Below are positions 45,343 through 54,137 of a DNA stretch of 64,000 nt, piece after piece. Positions within the stretch are counted from its first letter, which is position 1. Every line of letters starts with the position of its first letter. Origin of the DNA: Colwellia polaris (lineage in GTDB: Bacteria > Pseudomonadota > Gammaproteobacteria > Enterobacterales > Alteromonadaceae); assembly GCF_002104515.1 (NCBI RefSeq), contig NZ_NBOE01000009.1, positions 101,919-165,918 on the forward strand. Direction: 5' to 3'. The notes under the pieces are model-generated. The model made no database searches. It worked only from the letters and a program-made list of their open reading frames with translations, and was not told where the DNA came from. A program made the position numbers and the translations under genes.

Positions 45343-46608
45343 TTATCTATTTTCTAGATTGTGGCTAAGTAACCATTGATAAATACTAATATCATAAGTG
45401 TCAAATCTAGGGTCATAAACCGCTTGAGCAAATCCGCCCTCTAATGCTTCGAGATTAAAAACAGCATGATGAATGGCATGCTCTGCGCCAATAACAAGTG
45501 CTAGCTTGGGTAATGTAAGTGCTTGGCAATTATCTAAAATAGCACGGTAAACCTTAATGGTATTATTAAAAGGAATGACTTCGTCGTTAGTGGCATGGAA
45601 CAGCCATAAAGGCACACGTTCAATACCGCAAAAATTATTTGCTAAAGGGTCTACTTCATCAGCAAAAGCAGGCGACACAGCAGCAACTGCGGCAATTTTT
45701 TCAGGAAAATCTTTAGCATAAGCTGAACTTAGAAATCCGCCTTGACTATAACCTGTTAAATATATTCTATCGCTATCAATATCGTAGGCACGCATGGCAT
45801 ATTCAACAAAAGCGTCTAGTCTTTCTTTGTAACCTGCGCTTGGCACCGAACCTAAATGTGGGGCTAATACGACAAATGGTAACGTGCTATCCCATTGACC
45901 ATCTTCAATTAGTTTTGGAATACCGTAATTATCAATCACGGCTTCAAGTGCGAGTGTTGGATCTGTAGTATCGGTAAACTCTAAATTTCCGCCACCGCCA
46001 TGTAAATAGATCATTAAAGGTGGCTTTATCGCTGTTTGGCCATAATCAACAGGAAGGTGTTCTAGGTAACTGAAGTTTGCAATGGTGCTACCGATAGGGC
46101 GACGAGAAAAGTTTTCTGCTGTATTTCCAATTACACGAACGATCCTGATTTTTTCTATCGCCAACTTACTCGAGCTGTCGGTTACTGAATATCTAACAAG
46201 GTAATCACCTATTTCTGCGTTATTTACTTGGCTGTTAATCTCGATTGCTGCTGTTAGATCACCATCTTGTTGATCAATTGCTGTGGCGCCTGCTTCAACA
46301 TAATTTTCACCCAGCGCAAGTATGATAGTTGCTTCGCCCAGTAAGGTAATATTTGGTCTGTCAGGATCTTCTGAGAAGTCAGTTATTGGTGCATCCCACC
46401 ATATTTCAACTGGAGGCGGATCAATTATAAGGCATGCATCTTCTGAACGAGCGCAAGGTCTTTCTTCAGAGCCTCCGCCGCAAGCGGTTAACAATATTAG
46501 ACAGATAAAGGCTGCAGAATTCTTAAAGTATGAAGCCAGAGATATCTTTAAATTTATTCTTGGGCTGGTATAAATGCCTGTGTTTTTAAATAGCTGAGAA
46601 TAATGCAT
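45343..46608 (-). CDS. Lipoprotein with Ig-like domain and alpha/beta-hydrolase (esterase) domain
   Basis: The product has 421 residues. Residues 30-43 form a signal sequence ending in the lipobox 'LLTAC' (Cys43), followed by Gly/Ser and Asp/Pro-rich linker, so it is an exported lipoprotein. Residues about 85-155 resemble a DUF5011/HYR-type Ig-like domain ('GENYVEAGATAIDQQDGDLT', 'GDYLVRYSVTDSS'). Residues about 180-421 are an alpha/beta-hydrolase with 'YLHGGGGN' and nucleophile elbow 'GYSQGG', resembling LpqC/PHB-depolymerase-type esterases; 'LFHATNDEVIPF' and 'GAEHAIHHAVF' supply likely Asp and His. Substrate unknown. The first 20 residues are long for a signal peptide, so a start further in is possible. 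Confidence 0.82.
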   Translation of the reverse strand: MHYSQLFKNTGIYTSPRINLKISLASYFKNSAAFICLILLTACGGGSEERPCARSEDACLIIDPPPVEIWWDAPITDFSEDPDRPNITLLGEATIILALGENYVEAGATAIDQQDGDLTAAIEINSQVNNAEIGDYLVRYSVTDSSSKLAIEKIRIVRVIGNTAENFSRRPIGSTIANFSYLEHLPVDYGQTAIKPPLMIYLHGGGGNLEFTDTTDPTLALEAVIDNYGIPKLIEDGQWDSTLPFVVLAPHLGSVPSAGYKERLDAFVEYAMRAYDIDSDRIYLTGYSQGGFLSSAYAKDFPEKIAAVAAVSPAFADEVDPLANNFCGIERVPLWLFHATNDEVIPFNNTIKVYRAILDNCQALTLPKLALVIGAEHAIHHAVFNLEALEGGFAQAVYDPRFDTYDISIYQWLLSHNLENR

Positions 46609-46750
46609 AAATCATTTACTCTTTTTGTTATCGGTTCAATAGCAAGTTATTGAATTATAAGTTACTAGTAACTTTAATTTACTCTTTTATTATCAGCCTG
46701 TTAAGCCTTCTTACATCGCCAGGACAAATTGATAGCGTCATATAGAATAT

Positions 46751-46812
46751 AACCTTATTTAAACCTTGAATTCAAATAAGGTTAAAACTTGAGCTCAAAT
46801 AAGGCTAAAACT
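46751..46812 (-). terminator. Inverted repeat and short duplication after recQ
   Basis: AACCTTATTT (46751-46760) and AAATAAGGTT (46774-46783) are perfect complements. The segment around the right arm is then repeated as a diverged tandem copy of about 25 bp (CTCAAATAAGGCTAAAACT). It lies downstream of recQ on the minus strand and may terminate it. Confidence 0.45.
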
Positions 46813-46823
46813 CAGCTTAACAT

Positions 46824-48620
46824 TTAGCTTAATAACGCAATTATTTTATCTCCATATAGCTCAAGTTTAGTTTTACCTAGCCCATTTACGGCAAGTAACT
46901 GACTCAAGGTTTTAGGGGCTGTTCGGGCAATATCTATTAATGTGGCATCATGAAAAACCACATAGGCTGGTACGTTTCGTTCTTTTGCCCAAAGTGCTCG
47001 CTGTTGCTTAAGCTTATCGAAACTAGCCAATTCTGATGTTGTTAAATCATTCTCAATACTCTGTTTTTTGTTTTGAGCCGATTTAGTGTTTTTATATTTT
47101 TGTACTTTAAGCTCAATGCTACATTCACCTTTTAATAGCGGCCTTGCTTTCTCGGTGAGCTTTAATACGCCATAATCCATTTCAACCGCTAAAAATCCCA
47201 TGGAAATGAGTTGCCTAAATACCGTTTGCCATTGCATGGCTTTAAGTTCATTACCTATATTAAAAGTAGAGAGTTGATCGTGCTTGAAACTGGTAATTTT
47301 CGGAGTTACTTTCCCGGTAAGTACATCAATTTGATGACCCACTCCAAATCGCTGACCGGTTCTATAAACCGTAGAAAGCGCTTTTTGAGCCGCGCTGGTG
47401 CCATCCCAAGTTGTTGGAGGCGTTAAACAATTATCACAATTGCCACAAGGCTCTGCTAAGGTTTCGCCGAAGTAATTTAACAATACTTGTCTGCGACACG
47501 AGCTAACTTCACAGTAGCCCAGTAGTGCGTCTATTTTGCGCTGAGTTATAAATTTAAACTGTTCATTGCCATCACTTTGACTCGCCATTTGCTTTAGTTT
47601 TATAACATCTTGCATGCCATAGGCTAACCAAGTGTTTGCGGGCAAGCCATCTCGCCCCGCGCGGCCTGTTTCTTGATAATAAGCTTCTATACTTTTGGGT
47701 AAATTTAAATGCGCTACAAACCGTACATCGGGTTTATCAATACCCATACCAAAAGCAATAGTGGCGACAATAATAATACCGTTTTCTCTGAGGAAACGTT
47801 GCTGGTTATTATCTTTAATTTCAGTGGCTAAGCCTGCATGATAAGGTAAAGCTGTTTTTCCTTGTTCGCATAACCACTGAGCGGTTGTTTCAACAGATTT
47901 GCGTGACAGGCAATAGACTATGCCGGCGTCGTTCTGGTGTTCGCTATTAATAAACCTTAAAAGCTGTTCTTTACTGTTTTTATGTTCACTAATTCTGTAT
48001 TGAATATTGGCTCTGTCAAAACTGTGAACAAAAATTTTCGCATTAGCTAGGTTTAAAACCTGTACGATTTCTTCACGGGTTTTTAGATCTGCAGTCGCGG
48101 TTAACGCAATTTTGGGCGTGTTAGGGTAGCGAGAACTTATAATGGATAGTTGTTGATATTCAGGCCTAAAGTCGTGACCCCATTGCGATACACAATGTGC
48201 CTCGTCAAAAGCAAATAAGGCGATAGGGGCTTGATCAAGCAGTGAAAGAAAATAGTCACTTAAGAGCCTTTCTGGCGCAACATAGACTAAGTCGATATTA
48301 CCCGAGACAATAAGCTGCTCAACGCGGCGTTGCTCTTCATAATTTTGTGATGAATTTAAAAACTCAGCCTTTACCCCTTGCAGTTTTAATGCATCTACTT
48401 GATCTTTCATCAAGGCAATAAGAGGTGATACCACTATGCCAACACCTTGCAACACTATTGCTGGAATTTGATAACACAATGACTTTCCACCACCTGTAGG
48501 CATAAGGGTGAATACATCAGCGCCATTAATTAATTCATTAATGATGTTTGATTGTTGATGGCGAAAATCAGCGTAACCGAAAGTATTTTGTAAAACTGAT
48601 TTGGCGGTATTGATATTCAC
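46824..48620 (-). CDS. recQ: ATP-dependent DNA helicase RecQ
   Basis: RecQ is a 3'-5' DNA helicase acting in recombination repair and at stalled forks. The order is: helicase core with '[16 protein letters not shown]' (Walker A), '[18 protein letters not shown]' (DEAH plus aromatic-rich loop), 'IALTATAD' and '[10 protein letters not shown]'; RecQ-Ct zinc site '[27 protein letters not shown]'; winged helix; and a C-terminal HRDC domain. The 598-residue length matches E. coli RecQ (609). Monocistronic. Confidence 0.95.
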   Translation of the reverse strand: MNINTAKSVLQNTFGYADFRHQQSNIINELINGADVFTLMPTGGGKSLCYQIPAIVLQGVGIVVSPLIALMKDQVDALKLQGVKAEFLNSSQNYEEQRRVEQLIVSGNIDLVYVAPERLLSDYFLSLLDQAPIALFAFDEAHCVSQWGHDFRPEYQQLSIISSRYPNTPKIALTATADLKTREEIVQVLNLANAKIFVHSFDRANIQYRISEHKNSKEQLLRFINSEHQNDAGIVYCLSRKSVETTAQWLCEQGKTALPYHAGLATEIKDNNQQRFLRENGIIIVATIAFGMGIDKPDVRFVAHLNLPKSIEAYYQETGRAGRDGLPANTWLAYGMQDVIKLKQMASQSDGNEQFKFITQRKIDALLGYCEVSSCRRQVLLNYFGETLAEPCGNCDNCLTPPTTWDGTSAAQKALSTVYRTGQRFGVGHQIDVLTGKVTPKITSFKHDQLSTFNIGNELKAMQWQTVFRQLISMGFLAVEMDYGVLKLTEKARPLLKGECSIELKVQKYKNTKSAQNKKQSIENDLTTSELASFDKLKQQRALWAKERNVPAYVVFHDATLIDIARTAPKTLSQLLAVNGLGKTKLELYGDKIIALLS

Positions 48621-49138
48621 GTTAAGTCCTTTTTGGGCTAAATGTTGTTAGGTAGACTAGTAAATTAATAAAGCTAAACTGATAAATTAGTCATTGTTTT
48701 ATATGATTTTACATTGTTTTAATCATTTTATAGCGATGTAAAACATCTAAAGCACTAGGTTTAGATATGTTTTATGTAAATAAAACCTTTCCGTAAAAAC
48801 CATAGGTTCTTGTGCGTTATCTATTCGCCAATAAAGCACAGCCAAGCTTAAAGCGTAATTATAGTCCGTTAATTGAAGTTCATATCAATGGAGTATCGTT
48901 AACCATTATCGCTTATTTTGTGGTGTATAGCTTGCTAAACAGGGGCTACTCTTTAAAGATTGTCGATAAGTGCTTATAAAATTGCACATAAAAATAGTAA
49001 CTTAAGTAGCTATACAACATTAATCATAAAAAGTTCAAAAGCCAATGCAAATAAGATTAATTATCATTTGCATTGGCTTTTATTGTTAGTTAATATCTTG
49101 TTCTCACTAATTAAGACTCTCAATAAAAGTATAAAAAC
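48621..49138. other. Intergenic region between recQ and the TonB-dependent receptor
   Basis: This 518-bp divergent gap must hold the recQ promoter at its left. Its right part holds a large perfect inverted repeat with a Fur-like centre (see 49037-49081). A weak open frame (48960-49142, TTG start) crosses that repeat and is not believed. Confidence 0.6.
49037..49081. promoter_or_regulatory. Perfect 16-bp inverted repeat enclosing a Fur-like sequence
   Basis: AAAAGCCAATGCAAAT (49037-49052) and ATTTGCATTGGCTTTT (49066-49081) are exact complements flanking a 13-nt centre. Overlapping the centre, 49053-49071 matches the 19-bp Fur consensus at 12 positions by eye. On the plus strand the hairpin ends in TTTT, so as RNA it could also terminate transcription. 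It lies 58 bp before the receptor start. Iron-dependent repression, transcription attenuation or a small upstream RNA are all possible. Confidence 0.6.
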
Positions 49139-51481
49139 ATGAACTCTCAACAAAAACTTCAACAAAGAAATAAAATGACATTGGGTGCTCAAGCAGTAGC
49201 GGCGGCATTGGTATTTAGCGGTACAAACGCATATGCAGCAAACAACGTAGAAAACTGTGATAAAGACAGTGCTGTTGTTTGCGAATCTAAAGAAATTAAT
49301 AAGTCAGATGAAGCAATTGAATTAATTAAAGTTCATGGTGCTAAAACCTCTGTTTATTTACATGATGAGTCTGGCGATATTCGTCGTGTTGCTGAACTTG
49401 TTGATACGCCGCAAATGATCACCGTTTTAACGCAAGACCAAATTATTGAAGCCGGTAAAACTGATCTTAAAGATATACTTTCAGCACAAGCGGGTATTAC
49501 TTTAGGTACAGGCGAAAACGGTAACGCTTTTGGTGATCGTTATATTATTCGTGGTCATGAAGCGCGTAGTGATGTTTTTGTTGATGGTTTAAGAGATCCC
49601 GGTATGAGCACGCGAGAAAGCTTTGCTACCGAGCGTGTTGAAATTACCAAAGGGCCAAGCTCAACTTTTGCCGGTCGAGGTTCTTCAGGCGGTGCTGTTA
49701 ACAGTATTACCAAGAAAGCTTCTGTAAACTATAATTTTGGTCGTGTTGATGCCGGTATAGGTACTGATGAGTATAAACGAGTAACACTCGATTATAACTT
49801 ACCGTTAACAGAGAACAGTGCGATTAGACTAAACGCGTTAATTTCTGACGAAGATAAACCAGACCGTGAAGGCGTTTCTAATGAAAGAAATGGCGTACAA
49901 ATCTCTGCTGTTTATCTTCCAACACAAGCCTTATCGATTACAGCAGATGGCTATTATTTAGATGCAGAAGATGTACCTGATTTAGGTAGTTATTTCGACC
50001 GTGATGCACGTAAACCTGTTAAAGATATCCCGGTTTATTCACAAGAGTCAGACTTTTTAACTTCTGAAGTAAAAACCTTTACCTTACGTACAGAATATGA
50101 AATTAACGACAATGTTACCCTTTATAATGCTACGCGTTTTGGCGATACAAAAAATGGTTATATAACTACCGGCGCAAGTGGTACTAAGCGTGCAGATAGT
50201 GATCCAGCAGCGCCTGGTGCAGCAACTATAGGCTTAAGTACACACCAAGGTTATCAAGACGTTTCTTATGCTAGCACACAGTTTAACTTGTTCTGGAATA
50301 CCAACATTTTAGATTTAGAGCATAACTTTGTTTTTGGTGTTGAATATACTGATGAAAGCGTTAAAAATGGTGTTTATGACATTAATTATGAAAATCCAAC
50401 AAACTGTATAACATCGGGTCGACGTGGTGATAGCCCAGGTTATTGTATTATCGACGCTGAAGGCCAACAGTTTGATAACCTTGATCAATTAATGGGCAGA
50501 ACATATAGCCGCGGAGATAACGATGCGGTGCTAGATATTGAAACTGTCTCAGCTTACATGTTAGACACAGTACATTTAACCGATAAACTTGATATTTTTT
50601 ATGGTGCAAGGTTAGATAACTTTGACTACAGCAATGAAGCAACAAGTGGTGGTACATCAGCACTTTATACATATTCGGATACTATGTACAATGGCAACTT
50701 TGGCATAATCTATGATTTCTCAGAAGACGTTAATGTTTATGCCAATTACAGTACTGCAACCAATATTAATGGTGGTGAAACTGACCTAGGCGCAAACTGT
50801 GGCTATGGCGGTGTTTGCGGTAGTGCGACACAAGTTCCTGATTCAGATCCAGAACGTGTTGAAAACATTGAGCTTGGTACTAAGTTAATGTTATTAGATG
50901 ATAACTTTATGTTCAGCGCGTCGATTTTCCAAATTACAAAAGATGATGTAATGGAAAGTGTAGGTGATGATGATTACGCAACTTTAGGAACATTAAATAC
51001 CGGTGAGAATAGAGTAAAAGGTATTGAAATTGGCTTTGTTGGCGATATTACTGAAAACCTAAGTGTTCAGTTCTCTGCTACATCTATGGATTCTGAAGTG
51101 TTAGACTCAATAAACGATGAAAGCATTGGCTTAGCATTAAGTAACTTTGCTGAAAAAAGTGTTTATTTGCAGTTAAGATATCAACTTAATGAATCGTTTG
51201 TTGTTGGCGGCGATTACGCTTATCAAAGTGAAATGTATGCGGGCCAACCTGATACAGCCGCAGGTTACGACAGCGAAAACGAACAATACAGTATTGTTGT
51301 ACCAAGCTATCAAGTTGTTAACTTATTTGCTAATTACTACGCAACCGACGATTTAACCTTTAGATTAAATATAGGTAACGTTTTTAATGAAGAATACTTT
51401 ACAGCCGCTTATCGTTCGGGTGCATTTATGTACTTAGGTAGCGCTTCAAGCACAAAACTTACGGCAACATATGAGTTTTAA
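49139..51481 (+). CDS. TonB-dependent siderophore receptor (Fiu/catecholate type)
   Basis: This 780-residue outer-membrane receptor imports ferric siderophores using TonB energy. The signal peptide is residues 1 to about 34 ('AVAAALVFSGTNAYAAN'). The plug domain follows (about 75-195) with 'DTPQMITVLTQDQI', 'RYIIRGHEARSDVFVDGLRD' and 'ERVEITKGPSSTFAGRGSSGGAVN'. A 22-strand barrel occupies the rest, ending in the C-terminal Phe of 'TYEF'. Similarity to Fiu and the neighbouring piuC gene suggest a catecholate-type or monomeric dihydroxybenzoyl ligand. The Fur-like element upstream suggests iron repression. A Met 12 residues in is an alternative start. Confidence 0.93.
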   Translation: MNSQQKLQQRNKMTLGAQAVAAALVFSGTNAYAANNVENCDKDSAVVCESKEINKSDEAIELIKVHGAKTSVYLHDESGDIRRVAELVDTPQMITVLTQDQIIEAGKTDLKDILSAQAGITLGTGENGNAFGDRYIIRGHEARSDVFVDGLRDPGMSTRESFATERVEITKGPSSTFAGRGSSGGAVNSITKKASVNYNFGRVDAGIGTDEYKRVTLDYNLPLTENSAIRLNALISDEDKPDREGVSNERNGVQISAVYLPTQALSITADGYYLDAEDVPDLGSYFDRDARKPVKDIPVYSQESDFLTSEVKTFTLRTEYEINDNVTLYNATRFGDTKNGYITTGASGTKRADSDPAAPGAATIGLSTHQGYQDVSYASTQFNLFWNTNILDLEHNFVFGVEYTDESVKNGVYDINYENPTNCITSGRRGDSPGYCIIDAEGQQFDNLDQLMGRTYSRGDNDAVLDIETVSAYMLDTVHLTDKLDIFYGARLDNFDYSNEATSGGTSALYTYSDTMYNGNFGIIYDFSEDVNVYANYSTATNINGGETDLGANCGYGGVCGSATQVPDSDPERVENIELGTKLMLLDDNFMFSASIFQITKDDVMESVGDDDYATLGTLNTGENRVKGIEIGFVGDITENLSVQFSATSMDSEVLDSINDESIGLALSNFAEKSVYLQLRYQLNESFVVGGDYAYQSEMYAGQPDTAAGYDSENEQYSIVVPSYQVVNLFANYYATDDLTFRLNIGNVFNEEYFTAAYRSGAFMYLGSASSTKLTATYEF

Positions 51482-51541
51482 ATAAACCTTAACTCATGTA
51501 AGAAACATATATAAATTGAGTTAAATAGGTAAAGTGTAGTT

Positions 51542-52222
51542 ATGATTGTTATAGAAAAAATATTATCTAAAGAAGACGTAAGTGCTTTTCGTCAACAACT
51601 TACTAACGCCCCTTGGGGTGACGGTAGTAAAACGGCGATGGGTATGGCGGCTTCGGTAAAAAATAACAATCAGGCTGATGCCAATGATATCAGTGTGCGC
51701 CAATTAGCTAATCAGCTGTTGTCGCGCATTGGTGAAACGCCAAAAATAGTATCAGCTGCTTTACCTAATAAAATATTCCCACCTTGTTTTAATCGCTTTA
51801 GCGAAACTCAAGAATATGGTTATCATGTAGATGCAGCAATTATGAGAATGCCTGATAGCTCAGAAGTATTGCGCAGTGATATGTCAATGACCACATTTTT
51901 AAGTGAGCCTGAAGAGTATCAAGGTGGCGAATTAATTATTTCTACTGAATTCGGCCAGCAGTCAATCAAATTGCCGGCAGGTTACGCGGTGGTATACCCT
52001 TCAAGCAGCTTACATAAAGTTACCGCAGTTACACAAGGGCAGAGAATAGCCGCCATTACCTGGATGCAGAGCATGATATCTGACGCCACTATTCGCCAAA
52101 ATCTCTACCAGTTAGATCAAACTATTCAAGCTTTGATCAAAGAAGATAAAACCTCACGAACTGAGTTAGACAATTTGCATAATGTTTACCATAACTTAAT
52201 TCGTCAGTTTGCCCAGCTATAA
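51542..52222 (+). CDS. piuC: Fe(II)/2-oxoglutarate-dependent PKHD-type hydroxylase PiuC/YbiX
   Basis: This 226-residue dioxygenase is usually paired with a TonB-dependent siderophore receptor (fiu-ybiX in E. coli, piuA-piuC in Pseudomonas). The iron ligands are visible: His95 and Asp97 in 'GYHVDAAIM', His158 in 'SSSLHKVT', and Arg168 for 2-oxoglutarate. The opening 'MIVIEKILSKEDVSAFR' is typical. Substrate is unknown but a role in iron-siderophore handling is inferred from the pairing. It follows the receptor by 60 bp and ends 10 bp from the convergent small oxygenase gene. Confidence 0.93.
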   Translation: MIVIEKILSKEDVSAFRQQLTNAPWGDGSKTAMGMAASVKNNNQADANDISVRQLANQLLSRIGETPKIVSAALPNKIFPPCFNRFSETQEYGYHVDAAIMRMPDSSEVLRSDMSMTTFLSEPEEYQGGELIISTEFGQQSIKLPAGYAVVYPSSSLHKVTAVTQGQRIAAITWMQSMISDATIRQNLYQLDQTIQALIKEDKTSRTELDNLHNVYHNLIRQFAQL

Positions 52223-52232
52223 TAAGCTTTGG

Positions 52233-52532
52233 TTAAATATTCAAAGCAAAACTCAACAACACGCGTTTACCCGATTCGATTTTTGAAACACTGTGTTCAT
52301 ATTTATCAGGACGAAATAAATAAACTCTGTTAAACAGGTTTAAAATGCAGTTTGAACACTCAAACACGCCACCCGCTTTAGGCTGAACTAAAACAAAGTT
52401 TAATTTGTAATAACGGCCTTTTTGCACGGGATCACTATGCCGCATAACACTGTGGTTAGTAGGGTAGGTAACATAATTAATTGAAAAAACTCTACTAGTG
52501 AAAATTGCTTTGTTGGTTACTCTTTCGGTCAT
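52233..52532 (-). CDS. Miniature 2OG-Fe(II) oxygenase-like protein
   Basis: This 99-residue protein contains a complete set of candidate 2OG-dioxygenase ligands: His32 and Asp34 in 'RHSDPV', His80 in 'PDKYEHSV', and Arg90 ten residues later, the same His-Arg spacing as in PiuC. 'GRYYKLNFVLVQPKAGGVFEC' supplies core strands. Normal members are near 200 residues, so this is only the core barrel. GGA lies 7 bp before the ATG and the frame is clean, so I take it as a real gene and not a remnant. It is convergent with piuC, 10 bp apart. Activity and substrate are unknown. Confidence 0.72.
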   Translation of the reverse strand: MTERVTNKAIFTSRVFSINYVTYPTNHSVMRHSDPVQKGRYYKLNFVLVQPKAGGVFECSNCILNLFNRVYLFRPDKYEHSVSKIESGKRVLLSFALNI

Positions 52533-52920
52533 ATCTATTCCATTACTTTGAGTTTATTAAACGTCGCTTAATCAACTTAAGTTAATTGTATTGGGTGTAT
52601 TTTAGTTAAATACAAAGGGGAATACTGTAATGAAATGTTGTGCCTATTCTGAATTTTCGACAATGTTATTATGGGTGGCTTAGTTCACACTCAGGCCGAA
52701 CGACTTGCTTGCAAAAAGCCAGCATCAATGTTGCCATATACTCATCTGTGAGAACGTCCTCTTTCGTATCTGAGTGAGCCACTTTTTACCTAGACATTAT
52801 GTTGGTATAAATACTTTATAGTGACACTGGTCGTAGATATTTTCCAACTTAGGTTGTTTAGTCAAAGCTGCAGTAAATTTAGCATTGTAATACGTACTAT
52901 TATGCTTAGTTGTATTAGTT
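52533..52920. other. Intergenic region with a possible small ORF
   Basis: This 388-bp gap precedes the AraC gene's 3' end. The part near 52680-52790 is richer in G and C than its surroundings and holds the small frame listed separately. A 17-codon plus-strand frame near 52631 has AGGGG upstream but is too short to judge. No RNA gene or terminator is clear. Confidence 0.4.
52669..52782 (-). CDS. Possible small protein or gene remnant (37 residues)
   Basis: A GTG-started frame of 37 codons encodes a peptide containing 'TKEDVLTDEYMATLML' and ending 'RPECELSHP'. An AGG lies about 7 bp upstream. Its codons are more GC-rich than the neighbouring genes, which could mean a small foreign or remnant coding segment. 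I recognise no family. Confidence 0.25.
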   Translation of the reverse strand: MAHSDTKEDVLTDEYMATLMLAFCKQVVRPECELSHP

Positions 52921-53976
52921 TTATGAACTATGACGAGAGTCACGATACTGTTTTGGCGACATCCCCACCAATTTTTTAAACAAACGAGAAAAGTAATACG
53001 GGTCGCTATAACCCAAACCGCTTGCGATATCTTTGATCGCAATGTCGCTATTATCAAGTTGTGAGCAAGCATGTTGAATTTTCATATTAATAAAGTGTTG
53101 TATCGGCGAGCTATCGGTTAGTTCTTTAAACTTTTTAGCAAAATGAAATTTAGACAACTGACTATAGTGCGCCAGTGTGTCTAGGCTTAACTCTTGATGC
53201 AAACTGTTGCGCATAAGCCCTTCAACTGCCTCTAAGTCAAAGCTTGAGCTGTTATTAAACATGGTTAAACGTAATTGCAGAGCAAGAAAACTCAACGCTT
53301 GTTGCAAAATATGTACAGCATGAATAACGTTTGTTGCTGTGTAACCTCGCGCGCCCAATGCGAGTAAATGATCAAAGTCGCTTACTATATTGTTTAGCAC
53401 GCCGACATGTGCGACACCATTATCCATTTTCATCAACAGTCGTTGCGCAAAATCTTGCGATAACGTACCGGTAAAGTTGATCCAGTACACAATATTGTCG
53501 TTGGTTTTGCTATCACGACTACTCGAGGTCTTTTCATTTTTCTTGTGCTGAGCGAGTGATTTTGTTGATTTATCTAGAGTGAAAGTGAAAGCAGTATCAG
53601 GATTAATAATAACAAGATCGCCACGTTTTATGACTTTTTCTTTACCTTGATATTGTAATTTCCCCGTGCCCGACAAACAATATATTAAACTATGACAATG
53701 GTTATTGGCTTGTTGCAATTTATAATTATTATTGGCTTGCGTTACACCTAAAGATACAGGGTAAAGCGCATCAGTTAAACGATGCTTAGAGAGTTTTTTA
53801 AGCAAAAATACGGGAATAAATAAGCGGATGTCTGCAGAGTTTTCAAGTGTTAATGTAGCCATATTTTGCGACAGTATTTTCCGATAAATCTTTAGTGGTC
53901 TAGTCACAATATAGTCCATTAAATTGACAATAAAATCAATGTTCATTGCATTTTTAGTGTGTTCTAATTTCTGCAA
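52921..53976 (-). CDS. AraC-family transcriptional regulator
   Basis: The 351-residue protein has a cupin-like AraC ligand-binding region (about 95-200; 'CHSLIYCLSGTGKLQYQG', 'KRGDLVIINPDTAFTF') and a C-terminal AraC DNA-binding domain: first helix-turn-helix around 'SLDTLAHYSQLSKFHFAKKFKELT' and the second with 'AIKDIASGLGYSDPYYFSRLFKKLVGMSPKQYR'. A polar insert ('HKKNEKTSSSRDSKTND') lies between strands of the cupin. The start is uncertain: ATG 53976, 53946 or 53862. It is divergent from icmF, with 161 bp between them, so it probably regulates that cluster. Confidence 0.88.
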   Translation of the reverse strand: MQKLEHTKNAMNIDFIVNLMDYIVTRPLKIYRKILSQNMATLTLENSADIRLFIPVFLLKKLSKHRLTDALYPVSLGVTQANNNYKLQQANNHCHSLIYCLSGTGKLQYQGKEKVIKRGDLVIINPDTAFTFTLDKSTKSLAQHKKNEKTSSSRDSKTNDNIVYWINFTGTLSQDFAQRLLMKMDNGVAHVGVLNNIVSDFDHLLALGARGYTATNVIHAVHILQQALSFLALQLRLTMFNNSSSFDLEAVEGLMRNSLHQELSLDTLAHYSQLSKFHFAKKFKELTDSSPIQHFINMKIQHACSQLDNSDIAIKDIASGLGYSDPYYFSRLFKKLVGMSPKQYRDSRHSS

Positions 53977-54137
53977 TAAGTTTCCATTATCGCGTTTAAC
54001 GACTAAACCTAGTGCATAAGTACTGTTTAGCTTGTGAATGTAAGATAGTTATTGTTTCACTATGTTGCTGTTTTTATTACCCCATTTACCTACAGCTATT
54101 ATAAAGAAGCGATTTTAACCCATTAAGAGAGTATGAG

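Noticed and set aside
48960..49142. 60-codon plus-strand frame upstream of the receptor
   Set aside because: It starts with TTG without a ribosome-binding site, crosses the large inverted repeat and overlaps the receptor start; composition is that of translated AT-rich spacer.
52797..53072. 91-codon minus-strand frame at the 3' end of the AraC gene
   Set aside because: It overlaps the conserved AraC DNA-binding domain in another frame and has no family features.
53995..54009. GTTTA-ACGAC-TAAAC as a specific operator for icmF
   Set aside because: The repeat is only 5 bp per arm and such symmetry is frequent in AT-rich DNA; no second copy supports it.
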